Assembly (NCBI GenBank): GCA_045599645.1
Contig: JAZRWI010000053.1
Coordinates: 7,079 to 71,078 of the forward strand
DNA from: RUG334 sp045599645
Lineage (GTDB): Bacteria > Muiribacteriota > Ozemobacteria > Ozemobacterales > Ozemobacteraceae
Direction of reading: 5' to 3'
DNA: 64,000 bases
Within the stretch, counting starts at the first letter, position 1. Each line of letters starts with the position of its first letter. Under the pieces are notes generated by a model. The model was not told where the DNA came from. It searched no databases and saw only the letters and a program-made list of their open reading frames with translations. A program made the position numbers and the translations under genes. Below, piece by piece: positions 17,336-25,416 of this stretch.

Positions 17336-18640
17336 ATGACAAAGTATTATCAGGAGCACTTCGAAACCATGCCGGTCGAAGAAATAAAGAAGCTCCAATC
17401 GGAAAAACTAGTAGCACAGGTTAAGCATGTATACCAAAATGTAGAATACTACCGAAATCTCATGGATAAGCAGGGCGTAAAGCCAGAAGATATTCACGGC
17501 ATTGAAGACCTTCATAAGCTTCCTTTCCTTTCTAAAAGTGATTTGCGTGATGCATACCCAAAAGGAATGCTGGCCGTTCCCCAGGAAGAAGTTGCCGTTA
17601 TCCATTCTACGTCAGGTACCACTGGCCGCCGTGTCATAGCATATTACACCAAGGAAGACGTTGATCTGTGGTATGATTGCACTGCGAGAGCACTTACAGC
17701 CGCAGGCGTTACAAAGTCAGACCTTGTTCAGATTTGTTACGGTTATGGCCTGTTCACTGGCGGTGCCGGCGTAAATGGCGGTGCCATCAAGGTTGGCAGT
17801 ATGGTAATTCCTATGTCTTCTGGCAATACCGAACGTCAGATTCAGTTTATGATGGATCTCGGTTCCACCGTTCTTTGCTGCACCCCATCTTACGCAGCCT
17901 ATATAGCAGAAACCTTAAAGGGCATGGGCTATGGTCCAAATGATATTCCTTTAAAATATGGTGTTTTCGGTGCAGAACCCTGGACTGAAGAAATGCGCCA
18001 GTCCATTGAATCAACTCTCGGAATCAAGGCATACGATATTTACGGTCTTACAGAAATTTCTGGTCCTGGCGTTGCTTTTGAATGCGAAGAACAGAATTGT
18101 CTGCACATCAATGAAGACCACTTTATTGCTGAAATAGTTAATCCAAACACTGGTGAAGTTCTACCAGAAGGCGAAAAAGGTGAATTAGTTTTTACCTGTC
18201 TCGATAAAAAAGCTTTTCCAATGCTTAGATACCGCACTCACGATATTTGTGTGCTCGAACGCAAGAAATGCACATGCGGCCGCACCTTTATCAAAATGCA
18301 CAAGCCAATGGGCAGAAGCGACGATATGATGATTATCCGCGGCGTCAACGTATTCCCGTCACAGATTGAAGCAGTTCTCCTCAAAGAAGGCTATTCTGCA
18401 AATTATCATATTGTTCTCGACCGCAAAAACAATACAGATACTTTTGAAGTATTTGTTGAATATCTGCCGGAAAACGCTGAAGATATCATTAAGAACATTA
18501 CAATGCGTGAAAAGTATCTGCAGCAGGCAATACAGACTATGGTCGGCGTTTCACCGAAGGTTCATCTTGCTGAACCCAAGAGTATTCTCAGAAGCGAAAA
18601 CAAAGCTGTTCGTATTATAGACAACCGCAAACTTGTATAA
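17336..18640 (+). CDS. paaK: Phenylacetate-CoA ligase family (PaaK-like) AMP-forming enzyme
   Basis: Members activate aryl or arylacetic acids as CoA thioesters using ATP, via an acyl-AMP intermediate. In anaerobes they often work alongside indolepyruvate ferredoxin oxidoreductase, so phenylacetate or indoleacetate are likely substrates; the exact one cannot be read here. The 434-residue length is typical. Visible motifs are the phosphate-binding STSGTTG (about residues 93-99), FGAEPW, YGLTEISGPG, the LRYRTHD motif, a Cys pair (KCTCGR) and the hinge/C-terminal GRSDDMMIIRGVNVFP. The start at 17336 has AAAGGAAT upstream. It and the following ACT gene form a pair inserted between fliO and fliP and have no known flagellar role. 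Confidence 0.9.
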   Translation: MTKYYQEHFETMPVEEIKKLQSEKLVAQVKHVYQNVEYYRNLMDKQGVKPEDIHGIEDLHKLPFLSKSDLRDAYPKGMLAVPQEEVAVIHSTSGTTGRRVIAYYTKEDVDLWYDCTARALTAAGVTKSDLVQICYGYGLFTGGAGVNGGAIKVGSMVIPMSSGNTERQIQFMMDLGSTVLCCTPSYAAYIAETLKGMGYGPNDIPLKYGVFGAEPWTEEMRQSIESTLGIKAYDIYGLTEISGPGVAFECEEQNCLHINEDHFIAEIVNPNTGEVLPEGEKGELVFTCLDKKAFPMLRYRTHDICVLERKKCTCGRTFIKMHKPMGRSDDMMIIRGVNVFPSQIEAVLLKEGYSANYHIVLDRKNNTDTFEVFVEYLPENAEDIIKNITMREKYLQQAIQTMVGVSPKVHLAEPKSILRSENKAVRIIDNRKLV

Positions 18641-18653
18641 AGGAGGACGTTCT

Positions 18654-19076
18654 ATGACTATCAGACAACTGACTGTGTATTCAACCAACAAAAAAGGTGC
18701 CCTTGCTGAAACCACTGAAGCGCTTGCTTCTGCAAACATTGATTTGAAATCAATCTGTGTTGCAGACACCGAAGATTTTGGTGTATTCCGCATCATTGCC
18801 GATAACACAGACGAAGCCTTAGACCTCCTGAAAAAGCAGGGGTTCTCTGTATGCGCAATTGATGTAGTTGCTGTTCAGCTTGCTAATGTTCCAGGTGAAC
18901 TGAACCGCGTCCTCCAGATGTTGAACAAGGAAAATATAAATATTGAATACATGTATTCAATCATCAACAAAAATGGTGATATAGCTTACATGGCCTTCAG
19001 AGTTACAGATAATGCTGCAACAGAAACCATATTGAAAAATAACGGCTTCAAAATTTTATCAGAAGAAGATCTGTAA
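18654..19076 (+). CDS. Tandem ACT-domain regulatory protein
   Basis: The 140-residue protein consists of two ACT domains, about residues 3-68 and 70-138. The first begins LTVYSTNKKGALAETTEALA, the second VQLANVPGELNRVLQMLNKE. Such small proteins bind amino acids and usually accompany phenylacetate-CoA ligase genes in anaerobes, probably sensing aromatic or branched amino acids. The ATG at 18654 is chosen because AAAGGAGGAC lies just upstream; an earlier in-frame ATG at 18633 would overlap the ligase gene. It lies 13 bp after the ligase gene and is surely co-transcribed with it. Confidence 0.9.
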   Translation: MTIRQLTVYSTNKKGALAETTEALASANIDLKSICVADTEDFGVFRIIADNTDEALDLLKKQGFSVCAIDVVAVQLANVPGELNRVLQMLNKENINIEYMYSIINKNGDIAYMAFRVTDNAATETILKNNGFKILSEEDL

Positions 19077-19115
19077 CCACCCTACCCACAGCATCAATTA
19101 GTATCTATTAATTTG

Positions 19116-19156
19116 TGCATAATGCATTGACAGAAGTCTTTAATATATTGTAAATT
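19116..19156 (+). promoter_or_regulatory. Candidate promoter with adjacent TGCAT-A-ATGCA palindrome before fliP
   Basis: A perfect -35 box TTGACA (19127-19132) is followed after 18 bases by TAAATT (19151-19156), a 4/6 match to TATAAT. Immediately upstream, TGCATAATGCA (19116-19126) is a perfect palindrome abutting the -35. The 123-bp gap after the ACT gene is the natural place to restart flagellar transcription. The palindrome may be a fragment of the genome's AATTATGCATTATG repeats. Confidence 0.45.
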
Positions 19157-19199
19157 TTCTAGGTAAACAAATCCTAACAAAAGAACAATATAGAAAATT

Positions 19200-20057
19200 A
19201 TGCACGAATTAATATATAGAAATAAGCAGTTTCTGTGCGTACGTTTTTTAGCGATAATGCTAATGTTTATCGCGTTTTTCAGCACTCCGGTCTTTGCACA
19301 GCAATCCCGCGGAACAGCACGCGTAAACGTTAATGACAATACCCGAATAGACCGCACACCAAACGATAGCACCCCATTCCCGATACCAGCTATTACTGTT
19401 CACGTAGACCCTTCCAGGGAACGTGGTCAGCTGGGAACAGGGCTTCAGATTCTGCTACTGCTCACTGTATTAAGCCTTGCGCCATCAATATTAATAATGA
19501 TGACCAGCTTTACGCGCATACTTATTGTTCTAAACTTTGTAAGGCGTGCACTGGGCACTAATACAGAACCAAGCAACCAGATTATAATCGGTCTTGCTTT
19601 ATTCATAACGTTCTTCACTATGTCTCCAGTAATAGACCAGGTGTATAACAATGGCATAAAGCCATACATTGACCGCGAAATAGATTATGTAGAATGCTAC
19701 AACCGTTCTATTGCACCGATCAGAACCTTCATGTTCAAGCATACAAGAGAAAGCGACATGTTCCTTTTCGCTGGTATGGAAGGTGCACCAAAGCCAAAAA
19801 CAAGAGACGACCTGAGCACTGTTGCACTGGTTTCTGCTTTTGTTACAAGTGAATTAAAAACAGCCTTCCAGATGGGTGTAGTAATTTATCTGCCGTTCCT
19901 CGTCATAGATATGCTTGTATCAAGCATTCTCATGGCAATGGGTATGATGATGCTCCCACCAGCAATGATTTCACTTCCATTTAAGATACTATTGTTCGTA
20001 TTAGTAGACGGCTGGAATCTTGTAATCAAATCCTTGGTAGTAAGCATAGGAGGCTGA
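19200..20057 (+). CDS. fliP: Flagellar export gate protein FliP
   Basis: FliP, with FliQ and FliR, forms the membrane-embedded type III export gate. The 285-residue protein starts with a cleavable signal peptide (hydrophobic run at about residues 15-30, ending VFAQQ). A periplasmic segment follows, then four membrane helices. Signature segments are LTRILIVLNFVRRALGT-like (TSFTRILIVLNFVRRALGT), PSNQIIIGLALFITFFTMSP and the C-terminal MLVSSILMAMGMMMLPPAMI. The start at 19200 has no Shine-Dalgarno sequence; an internal ATG at 19257 would cut the signal peptide short. It is five bp before fliQ. Confidence 0.96.
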   Translation: MHELIYRNKQFLCVRFLAIMLMFIAFFSTPVFAQQSRGTARVNVNDNTRIDRTPNDSTPFPIPAITVHVDPSRERGQLGTGLQILLLLTVLSLAPSILIMMTSFTRILIVLNFVRRALGTNTEPSNQIIIGLALFITFFTMSPVIDQVYNNGIKPYIDREIDYVECYNRSIAPIRTFMFKHTRESDMFLFAGMEGAPKPKTRDDLSTVALVSAFVTSELKTAFQMGVVIYLPFLVIDMLVSSILMAMGMMMLPPAMISLPFKILLFVLVDGWNLVIKSLVVSIGG

Positions 20058-20062
20058 CAAGA

Positions 20063-20335
20063 ATGACTGTTTATTCCGTATTAACACTACTAAAAGCAAC
20101 ATTCTGGAAAAGCATCCTGCTGACCACCCCTATTCTTGTTATTGGCATGGTCGTCGGTGTATTGATAAGCATCATACAAACAGCTACATCTATTCAGGAA
20201 CAGAGCCTTTCTACTGTTCCAAAGCTCATAATTACAGTTCTGGCAATTATGGGTATGTCTCAGTGGATGCTTGGTGAAATGATAACCTTCACAACCGAGC
20301 TGTTAGGTAATCTTATTAATTATTCTACAATCTGA
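20063..20335 (+). CDS. fliQ: Flagellar export gate protein FliQ
   Basis: FliQ subunits wrap the outside of the FliP/FliR core in the export gate. The 90-residue protein has two membrane helices, with the family segments LLTTPILVIGMVVGVLISII and QTATSIQEQSLSTVPK between them. Length is exactly as expected. An AGGAGG box at the end of fliP precedes the ATG at 20063. Confidence 0.97.
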   Translation: MTVYSVLTLLKATFWKSILLTTPILVIGMVVGVLISIIQTATSIQEQSLSTVPKLIITVLAIMGMSQWMLGEMITFTTELLGNLINYSTI

Positions 20336-20351
20336 AAAATAGGTTAAAATC

Positions 20352-21131
20352 ATGACAGAAGCCGCATTTTTGAATGGAGTCGGACTATTTCTTATTGCCC
20401 TTGTCCGATTTAGCGGTTTCTTTTTAAATACTCCTGTTTTTTCAGACAATCTTGCCCCCTACAGAGTAAAAGCTGGCCTCTGTGCCCTCTGTTCAATACT
20501 GATTCTTCCACATCTTATAGCAACCCAGACCCTGCCAAATCTTAGTGTAGTCGGATACGGCATCATGGCCATAAAAGAACTGGCATTAGGCTTTACAATG
20601 GGCTTTATTGTAATGTTCCTAAGCTCTGCCCTGCGCATGGGCGGTAATATAATAGGAATGCAAATAGGCTTTTCCTATGCACAGGTTGCAGACCCTGGTT
20701 CCAATCAGAGCATAGGTATCGTTTCAGAAATTCTGCAATTATCAGGTTCTCTCCTATTCTTGTTTTTGAATGGTCATTTGATTATATTGCAGGCTTTTTT
20801 CCAGAGCTTTCAGATGGTGCCCCCTGCTGGTTTAGTGCTAACAGATAGTGTAGTAACAGAAATATTGCTATACAGTAAAATGGTTTTCATCTGCGGTCTG
20901 CAGATTGCAATGCCAATTATAGCCGTTGTTCTGATAGGTGACGTAGCCCTGGGTATTATTGCACGCACAGTCCCCAAGATGAATATTTTCCAGCTTGGCT
21001 TTGCAATTAAAATACTTGGTGGCTTCATTGTGATTTATGCATTCTTAGACCGTCTTGGCGATGTTATTCAGGGTCTTCTGAACATAAGCTTTGATGAAAT
21101 CATGCTTATTCTAAAGCACTTAGGTGGGTAA
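20352..21131 (+). CDS. fliR: Flagellar export gate protein FliR
   Basis: FliR is the single-copy subunit that completes the FliP-FliQ-FliR gate helix. The 259-residue protein is strongly hydrophobic with about six membrane segments. It shows FliR features such as RFSGFFLNTPVFS, the KELALGFTMGFIV segment and MQIGFSYAQVADPGSNQS. It starts 16 bp after fliQ, and its stop overlaps the candidate GTG start of flhB. Confidence 0.96.
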   Translation: MTEAAFLNGVGLFLIALVRFSGFFLNTPVFSDNLAPYRVKAGLCALCSILILPHLIATQTLPNLSVVGYGIMAIKELALGFTMGFIVMFLSSALRMGGNIIGMQIGFSYAQVADPGSNQSIGIVSEILQLSGSLLFLFLNGHLIILQAFFQSFQMVPPAGLVLTDSVVTEILLYSKMVFICGLQIAMPIIAVVLIGDVALGIIARTVPKMNIFQLGFAIKILGGFIVIYAFLDRLGDVIQGLLNISFDEIMLILKHLGG

Positions 21132-21132
21132 T

Positions 21133-22272
21133 ATGGAAGAAGAAATTTACCTGCCACAATATAGCCAGACCATTACTCTTTCAGGGCTTCCCTTTGACCT
21201 GCAGATGTTTGCCGGTGAAAAGACAGAAGAAGCTACTGAAAAACGTAAGCGTGACGCCGTAAAAGAAGGTAACGTAGCCAAATCCCAGGACGCTGGTTCC
21301 GTAGCTATCCTGCTTGCCGGCTTTGTTATGATGCGTGTTTATGGGGAAAAAATGTTCAGCCAGTGTGCCGATTTTATGCGATACACCTTAGGCAACGCCA
21401 TTAATAATCCCATGGGCTTTAACGATGCATCTCTTCTTATAAATCAGTTTATTGTAACAGCAGCAATCGTAGTTTTGCCTTTTATGGTTGTAATAGCCCT
21501 GGCTGGTTTATTTATAAACGTAGTTCAGGTAGGTTTTCTTTTCAGATTTGATCCCCTCACCCCAAACTTCGATAGAATGAACCCTGTATCCAACATACAG
21601 AATATGTTCTCATGGAAACTGGTCGCAGAACTAGTAAAGTCTATTTTCAAGATTCTGATTGTAGCCTATATACCATATGCAACAATAAGAGACGGCATGA
21701 AGGAATTTGTAGGCTTTGTAAAAGCCGCTCCTGTTCCTTCATTTGGTGTCACATTAGATATCTGCTATAACATGGCAATTAAAATCATAATGATTTTTGT
21801 TGTGCTGGCTATTGCAGACTGGTATTTTCAGAAGTGGCGCCACAGTGAAGGTTTGAAGATGTCTAAAGAAGACATCAAAGAAGAATTCAAACAGCAAGAA
21901 GGGGATCCCCACATTAAACAGAAAATCCGTGAAAAGCAAAGAGAAGCCTCTTCACGAAAACGTCAGATGGAAGAAGTTCCTAAGGCAACAGTTGTTATTA
22001 CAAACCCGACCCATATTGCCGTAGCAATCAAGTATATTCCGGGTGAAACACCGGAACCAAAGATTGTAGCTATGGGTGCAGGGCTCATTGCACAGAAAAT
22101 CAAGGAAATTGCACGCGAAAATAACGTTCCAATAGTAGAAAACAAGCCACTGGCCCGTGCAATGTTCAAGCAGGCAGAGGTCGGAGAATCTGTTCCACAG
22201 GAACTTTGGACAGCTGTAGCTGAAATTCTTGCCCAGATTTTTAGGGATAAGCAGCGCAGAGCAGCAGCATAA
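21133..22272 (+). CDS. flhB: Flagellar export switch protein FlhB
   Basis: FlhB controls export substrate specificity, switching from hook to filament proteins after self-cleavage and contact with FliK. The protein has an N-terminal cytoplasmic segment, four membrane helices (about residues 55-240) and a soluble C-terminal domain. The autocleavage motif NPTH sits in TVVITNPTHIAVAIKY. The conserved GEKTEEATEKRKRDAVKEGN is at about residues 30-50. The ATG at 21133 gives 379 residues, after AGGTGGG; a GTG at 21124 would overlap the fliR stop and add three residues. The N-terminal extension of about 30 residues before EKTEEAT is longer than in E. coli. Confidence 0.96.
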   Translation: MEEEIYLPQYSQTITLSGLPFDLQMFAGEKTEEATEKRKRDAVKEGNVAKSQDAGSVAILLAGFVMMRVYGEKMFSQCADFMRYTLGNAINNPMGFNDASLLINQFIVTAAIVVLPFMVVIALAGLFINVVQVGFLFRFDPLTPNFDRMNPVSNIQNMFSWKLVAELVKSIFKILIVAYIPYATIRDGMKEFVGFVKAAPVPSFGVTLDICYNMAIKIIMIFVVLAIADWYFQKWRHSEGLKMSKEDIKEEFKQQEGDPHIKQKIREKQREASSRKRQMEEVPKATVVITNPTHIAVAIKYIPGETPEPKIVAMGAGLIAQKIKEIARENNVPIVENKPLARAMFKQAEVGESVPQELWTAVAEILAQIFRDKQRRAAA

Positions 22273-22368
22273 CCGGCTGAATCTATTTTCTATAAAGCAT
22301 TTGGATACCATTTTGCGAGAAGTATTTGTGCTCATTTTCACAATGTTTAAAATAAAAATTTTAGGGTA

Positions 22369-22398
22369 TTGCAAAGAATAATTTACTTGTACTATACT
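22369..22398 (+). promoter_or_regulatory. Candidate promoter upstream of flhA
   Basis: TTGCAA (22369-22374) and TATACT (22393-22398) are separated by 18 bp and match the sigma-70 consensus at 4/6 and 5/6 positions. It lies in the 219-bp flhB-flhA gap, the largest gap in the downstream half of the flagellar block. The inverted repeat at 22404-22429 starts five bases after the -10, around the expected transcription start. Confidence 0.5.
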
Positions 22399-22403
22399 AA
22401 ATT

Positions 22404-22429
22404 CTGTGCATAAGTCGTCTTATGCACAG
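22404..22429. promoter_or_regulatory. Perfect 11-bp inverted repeat at the flhA promoter (operator or leader hairpin)
   Basis: CTGTGCATAAG (22404-22414) and CTTATGCACAG (22419-22429) are perfectly complementary around TCGT. Overlap with the predicted start of transcription suggests a repressor site or a 5' hairpin at the transcript end. The TGTGCA half-site matches those before the CoA-ligase gene and fliP. Confidence 0.5.
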
Positions 22430-22491
22430 CAGAGTGCAATCCGCATCAATAAAAGGTTAGAGAAGCATATTAACAAGGAGACAGTCCAAAA

Positions 22492-24600
22492 ATGGCAGCA
22501 CAAACAGCAGGTAGTCAAGTATTAAAATCCGTGCCCCTTGCATTGTTAATTAAGAACAAAGATATTATTTTTGCATTTGGCGTTGTTTTAATCGTATTAA
22601 CCCTTATCGTTCCGCTTCCATCCTTCATTCTGGATATATTTCTTACCATAAACATTGCTGTCTCTCTCGTTATTCTTCTTGTTTCGATATTCAACCAGGA
22701 TGCACTTCAATTTTCAGCATTTCCAAGCTTATTGCTGGTCACTACCCTTTTCCGACTTGCCTTGAACGTCAGCACTACTCGTCTGATTCTCTCAGGCCAG
22801 GGCGGAACAATGACACTTATCAGATCCTTCGGTAATTTCGTTGTTGGCGGGAACTATGTAGTAGGCTTCGTAGTATTCTTAATTCTTGTTTTAATTCAGT
22901 TCCTAGTAATCACCAAGGGTGCTGAACGTGTAGCTGAAGTTTCTGCTAGATTCACTCTTGACGCTATGCCAATCAAAGGTATGGCAATCGATGCTGACCT
23001 TAACGCCGGCGCCATTGATCAGGAAGAAGCAACCAGAAGACGTCTCAATCTTTCCAGAGAAGCAGATTTTTACGGGGCTATGGATGGTGCCAGTAAATTC
23101 GTTAAGAACGACTCTATTGCCGGTATTATCATCACCTGTATCAACCTTTTGGGTGGCGTTCTCATTGGTGTAATATTCCGTGGTGAAGCAGCAATGGATG
23201 CCCTTTCAGCTTACGCTCTTTATACAGTTGGTGACGGTCTCTGTTCTCAGATTCCAAGCTTACTTGTATCAACAGCCACTGGTATTGTTGTTACACGCTC
23301 TAGTTCAGATTCCAGCATGGGTGATGAAGTTACAGCACAGTTGTTCTCTAAATCCAAGATTCTTGGCATTACAGGTGGTGCCCTGACGTTCCTCGCTTTA
23401 ATCCCTGGCCTTCCAAAAGCAAGCTTCATATTCCTTGCACTGATATTTGGTGGACTTGCCTATATCAACCATAAGGATGAAGAAGAAGCTGCTGTTAAGC
23501 AACAGGAAGCTCAGGAAGCCGAAAAGAAAAAAGCTGAACAAGACAGCAAGCAGCCTGAAGATGTTACTTCACTTCTCGCAGTTGATCAGCTGGAACTCGA
23601 AATTGGCTTCAACCTTATTCCTCTTTGTGATGCTAGTCAGGGCGGTGACCTTCTTAACAGAATCGCTCTCATCAGACGCCAGATTGCTATGGACCTTGGT
23701 CTTGTTGTTCCTGCAATCCGCATCAGGGATAACATTCAGTTGCCGCCATCTGTATATGTATTCAAAATAAAAGGTAGTGAATACGCAAGCTATGAAATCA
23801 TGCCAGACCATTATCTGGCCATGATGACTGATAATGTAGCAACAAGAATCAAAGGCATAGAAGTTCTTGAACCGGCCTTCGGTATGCAGGCAGTCTGGAT
23901 ACCAGCCAATATGCGTGAACAAGCTGAAAATGCCAACTATACAGTAGTTGACCCGTCTTCAGTTATTGCTACCCACTTAACAGAAGTTATTCGTAAAAAC
24001 GCTGACGAAATCCTCGGTCGTCAGGAAGTTCAGAAGCTTCTTGAGGCCGTTAAGCAGACTAATCCTATTCTACACGACGAAGTTATACCAGGTATCATCA
24101 ATCCGGCCACTCTGCTTAAGATTCTTCAGAATCTTCTCAGAGAAGGTGTTACAATCAAATTTATGGCAAACATTCTTGAAGCGCTTGCTGACTGCAAAGG
24201 CATCAATGATCTGGACACTCTTACAGATGTTGCTAGACATGGCCTTTCCAGACACATTGTAAAGCCTCTTATCGGTGTTGATGGTGTATTACGTGTAATC
24301 AACTTCGATCCTCAGCTTGAAAACAGCCTTGCTCAAGCTCTTCAGAAGATTGATGGTCAGGTTCAACTGGCTATTAATCCGAATGATGCTTCCACACTTC
24401 TTGATAGAATCAGAACCAAAATAGAAGAAGTAGTTAATGAGGGCATTACACCTATCATTATCTGCAACTCCGTATTAAGAATAAGCATCAAGCGTTTAAC
24501 TGAAAGACTTGCTCCAAAGCTTAATGTATTATCCTACGGTGAAATTCCAAACGATGTAAAAATCGAATCCGTTGGCATAATATCTTTGCAAAACAGGTAA
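22492..24600 (+). CDS. flhA: Flagellar export protein FlhA
   Basis: FlhA is the nonameric export gate component that receives chaperone-substrate complexes and couples export to proton flow. The 702-residue protein has about eight N-terminal membrane helices (residues 20-325). The conserved cytoplasmic FHIPEP loop is represented by SARFTLDAMPIKGMAIDADL and READFYGAMDGASKFVKND. A charged linker (about 330-360) leads to the four-subdomain C-terminal part (VPAIRIRDNIQLPPSVYVFK, EVQKLLEAVKQTNPILHDEV). Size is normal. The ATG at 22492 follows AAGGAGA. Its own candidate promoter lies upstream. Confidence 0.97.
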   Translation: MAAQTAGSQVLKSVPLALLIKNKDIIFAFGVVLIVLTLIVPLPSFILDIFLTINIAVSLVILLVSIFNQDALQFSAFPSLLLVTTLFRLALNVSTTRLILSGQGGTMTLIRSFGNFVVGGNYVVGFVVFLILVLIQFLVITKGAERVAEVSARFTLDAMPIKGMAIDADLNAGAIDQEEATRRRLNLSREADFYGAMDGASKFVKNDSIAGIIITCINLLGGVLIGVIFRGEAAMDALSAYALYTVGDGLCSQIPSLLVSTATGIVVTRSSSDSSMGDEVTAQLFSKSKILGITGGALTFLALIPGLPKASFIFLALIFGGLAYINHKDEEEAAVKQQEAQEAEKKKAEQDSKQPEDVTSLLAVDQLELEIGFNLIPLCDASQGGDLLNRIALIRRQIAMDLGLVVPAIRIRDNIQLPPSVYVFKIKGSEYASYEIMPDHYLAMMTDNVATRIKGIEVLEPAFGMQAVWIPANMREQAENANYTVVDPSSVIATHLTEVIRKNADEILGRQEVQKLLEAVKQTNPILHDEVIPGIINPATLLKILQNLLREGVTIKFMANILEALADCKGINDLDTLTDVARHGLSRHIVKPLIGVDGVLRVINFDPQLENSLAQALQKIDGQVQLAINPNDASTLLDRIRTKIEEVVNEGITPIIICNSVLRISIKRLTERLAPKLNVLSYGEIPNDVKIESVGIISLQNR

Positions 24601-24608
24601 AATAACAA

Positions 24609-25415
24609 ATGCGTGACCAAGCAACAGCTTTAAGAGAACTAAGGGCAGAATACGACCGCCTGGTTGCCAGACCCAGGTCTGAAACTCCAGAGTCGTTTCT
24701 CGCCACAATCAAGAGACCGTCACCATTAGCTGCGGTCATCCTGATTTATCCGGATGACCTGCAGATAGCCTACCCTGACATTTCAATCTGGCTTCCACAT
24801 CTCAGCATAAATTCAGATAATTTATACCTGTGGGATCAGGCCGGTTTAATAAAAAATAAGCAACTGACAGCCTTAGATACTGCTCAGCTCCCCTTCCCTG
24901 TTCTACCTAAGCAGATTGAACTGCTTAATATTCAGAACAGAACAGACAGCGCGAGATATGAATTTCTGCGCAACATAGCCAGCACCTTCAATAACCACCA
25001 TGAAGTCTGGATAACAATAAAAGCCAGTGAACTGCCTTATTACAAATATATGATAAATGCAGCCAATGCACTGTGCATAATGTTGCCTGACAATCAGGAA
25101 GCAATAATCAAAGGCTACGAAATAGTAAAAAGCATCAATAGTTTTTCTACAAGCGCAGAAATAAAGCTTTTGGAATTTTCTCCCAAACCCTTTGCTGTAG
25201 AACCTAACGCTACTATCCGAATAAAAAATGTTGCAAAACAATTTTTGGGTATTGACCTTATACCCCTCGGAGTGGTACTCTCTAACGGTAGATATTTTCC
25301 CCCAATAAACGAAGGTGGTCTAAGAGATTTAAAGAATCCAACAGATTTAACCTGTGGTGATTTTATGTACTCTTTTAGCGAAAACATCGTTTATAGCACA
25401 TTAGGAATGAACTAA
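24609..25415 (+). CDS. Degenerate MinD/FlhG-like protein without a P-loop
   Basis: No standard family is obvious for this 268-residue protein, but by eye it aligns with the second half of the neighbouring FlhG. Its AANALCIMLPDNQEAIIKGY matches FlhG's AADQVVVITTTEPTALVDAF, and AKQFLGIDLIPLGVVLSN matches AKEYLNNFEVHYLGSLKQ. The Walker A lysine motif GKGGVGKT and the catalytic aspartates are missing, so it should not hydrolyse ATP. It sits eight bp after flhA and one bp before flhG. I infer a pseudo-ATPase partner of FlhG arising from duplication and decay. The functional link to flagellar number control is inference. The alignment needs structural confirmation. Confidence 0.6.
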   Translation: MRDQATALRELRAEYDRLVARPRSETPESFLATIKRPSPLAAVILIYPDDLQIAYPDISIWLPHLSINSDNLYLWDQAGLIKNKQLTALDTAQLPFPVLPKQIELLNIQNRTDSARYEFLRNIASTFNNHHEVWITIKASELPYYKYMINAANALCIMLPDNQEAIIKGYEIVKSINSFSTSAEIKLLEFSPKPFAVEPNATIRIKNVAKQFLGIDLIPLGVVLSNGRYFPPINEGGLRDLKNPTDLTCGDFMYSFSENIVYSTLGMN

Positions 25416-25416
25416 A

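Noticed and set aside
18633..18653. Earlier start of the ACT-domain gene
   Set aside because: It would overlap the ligase gene, and the AAAGGAGG box is positioned for the ATG at 18654.
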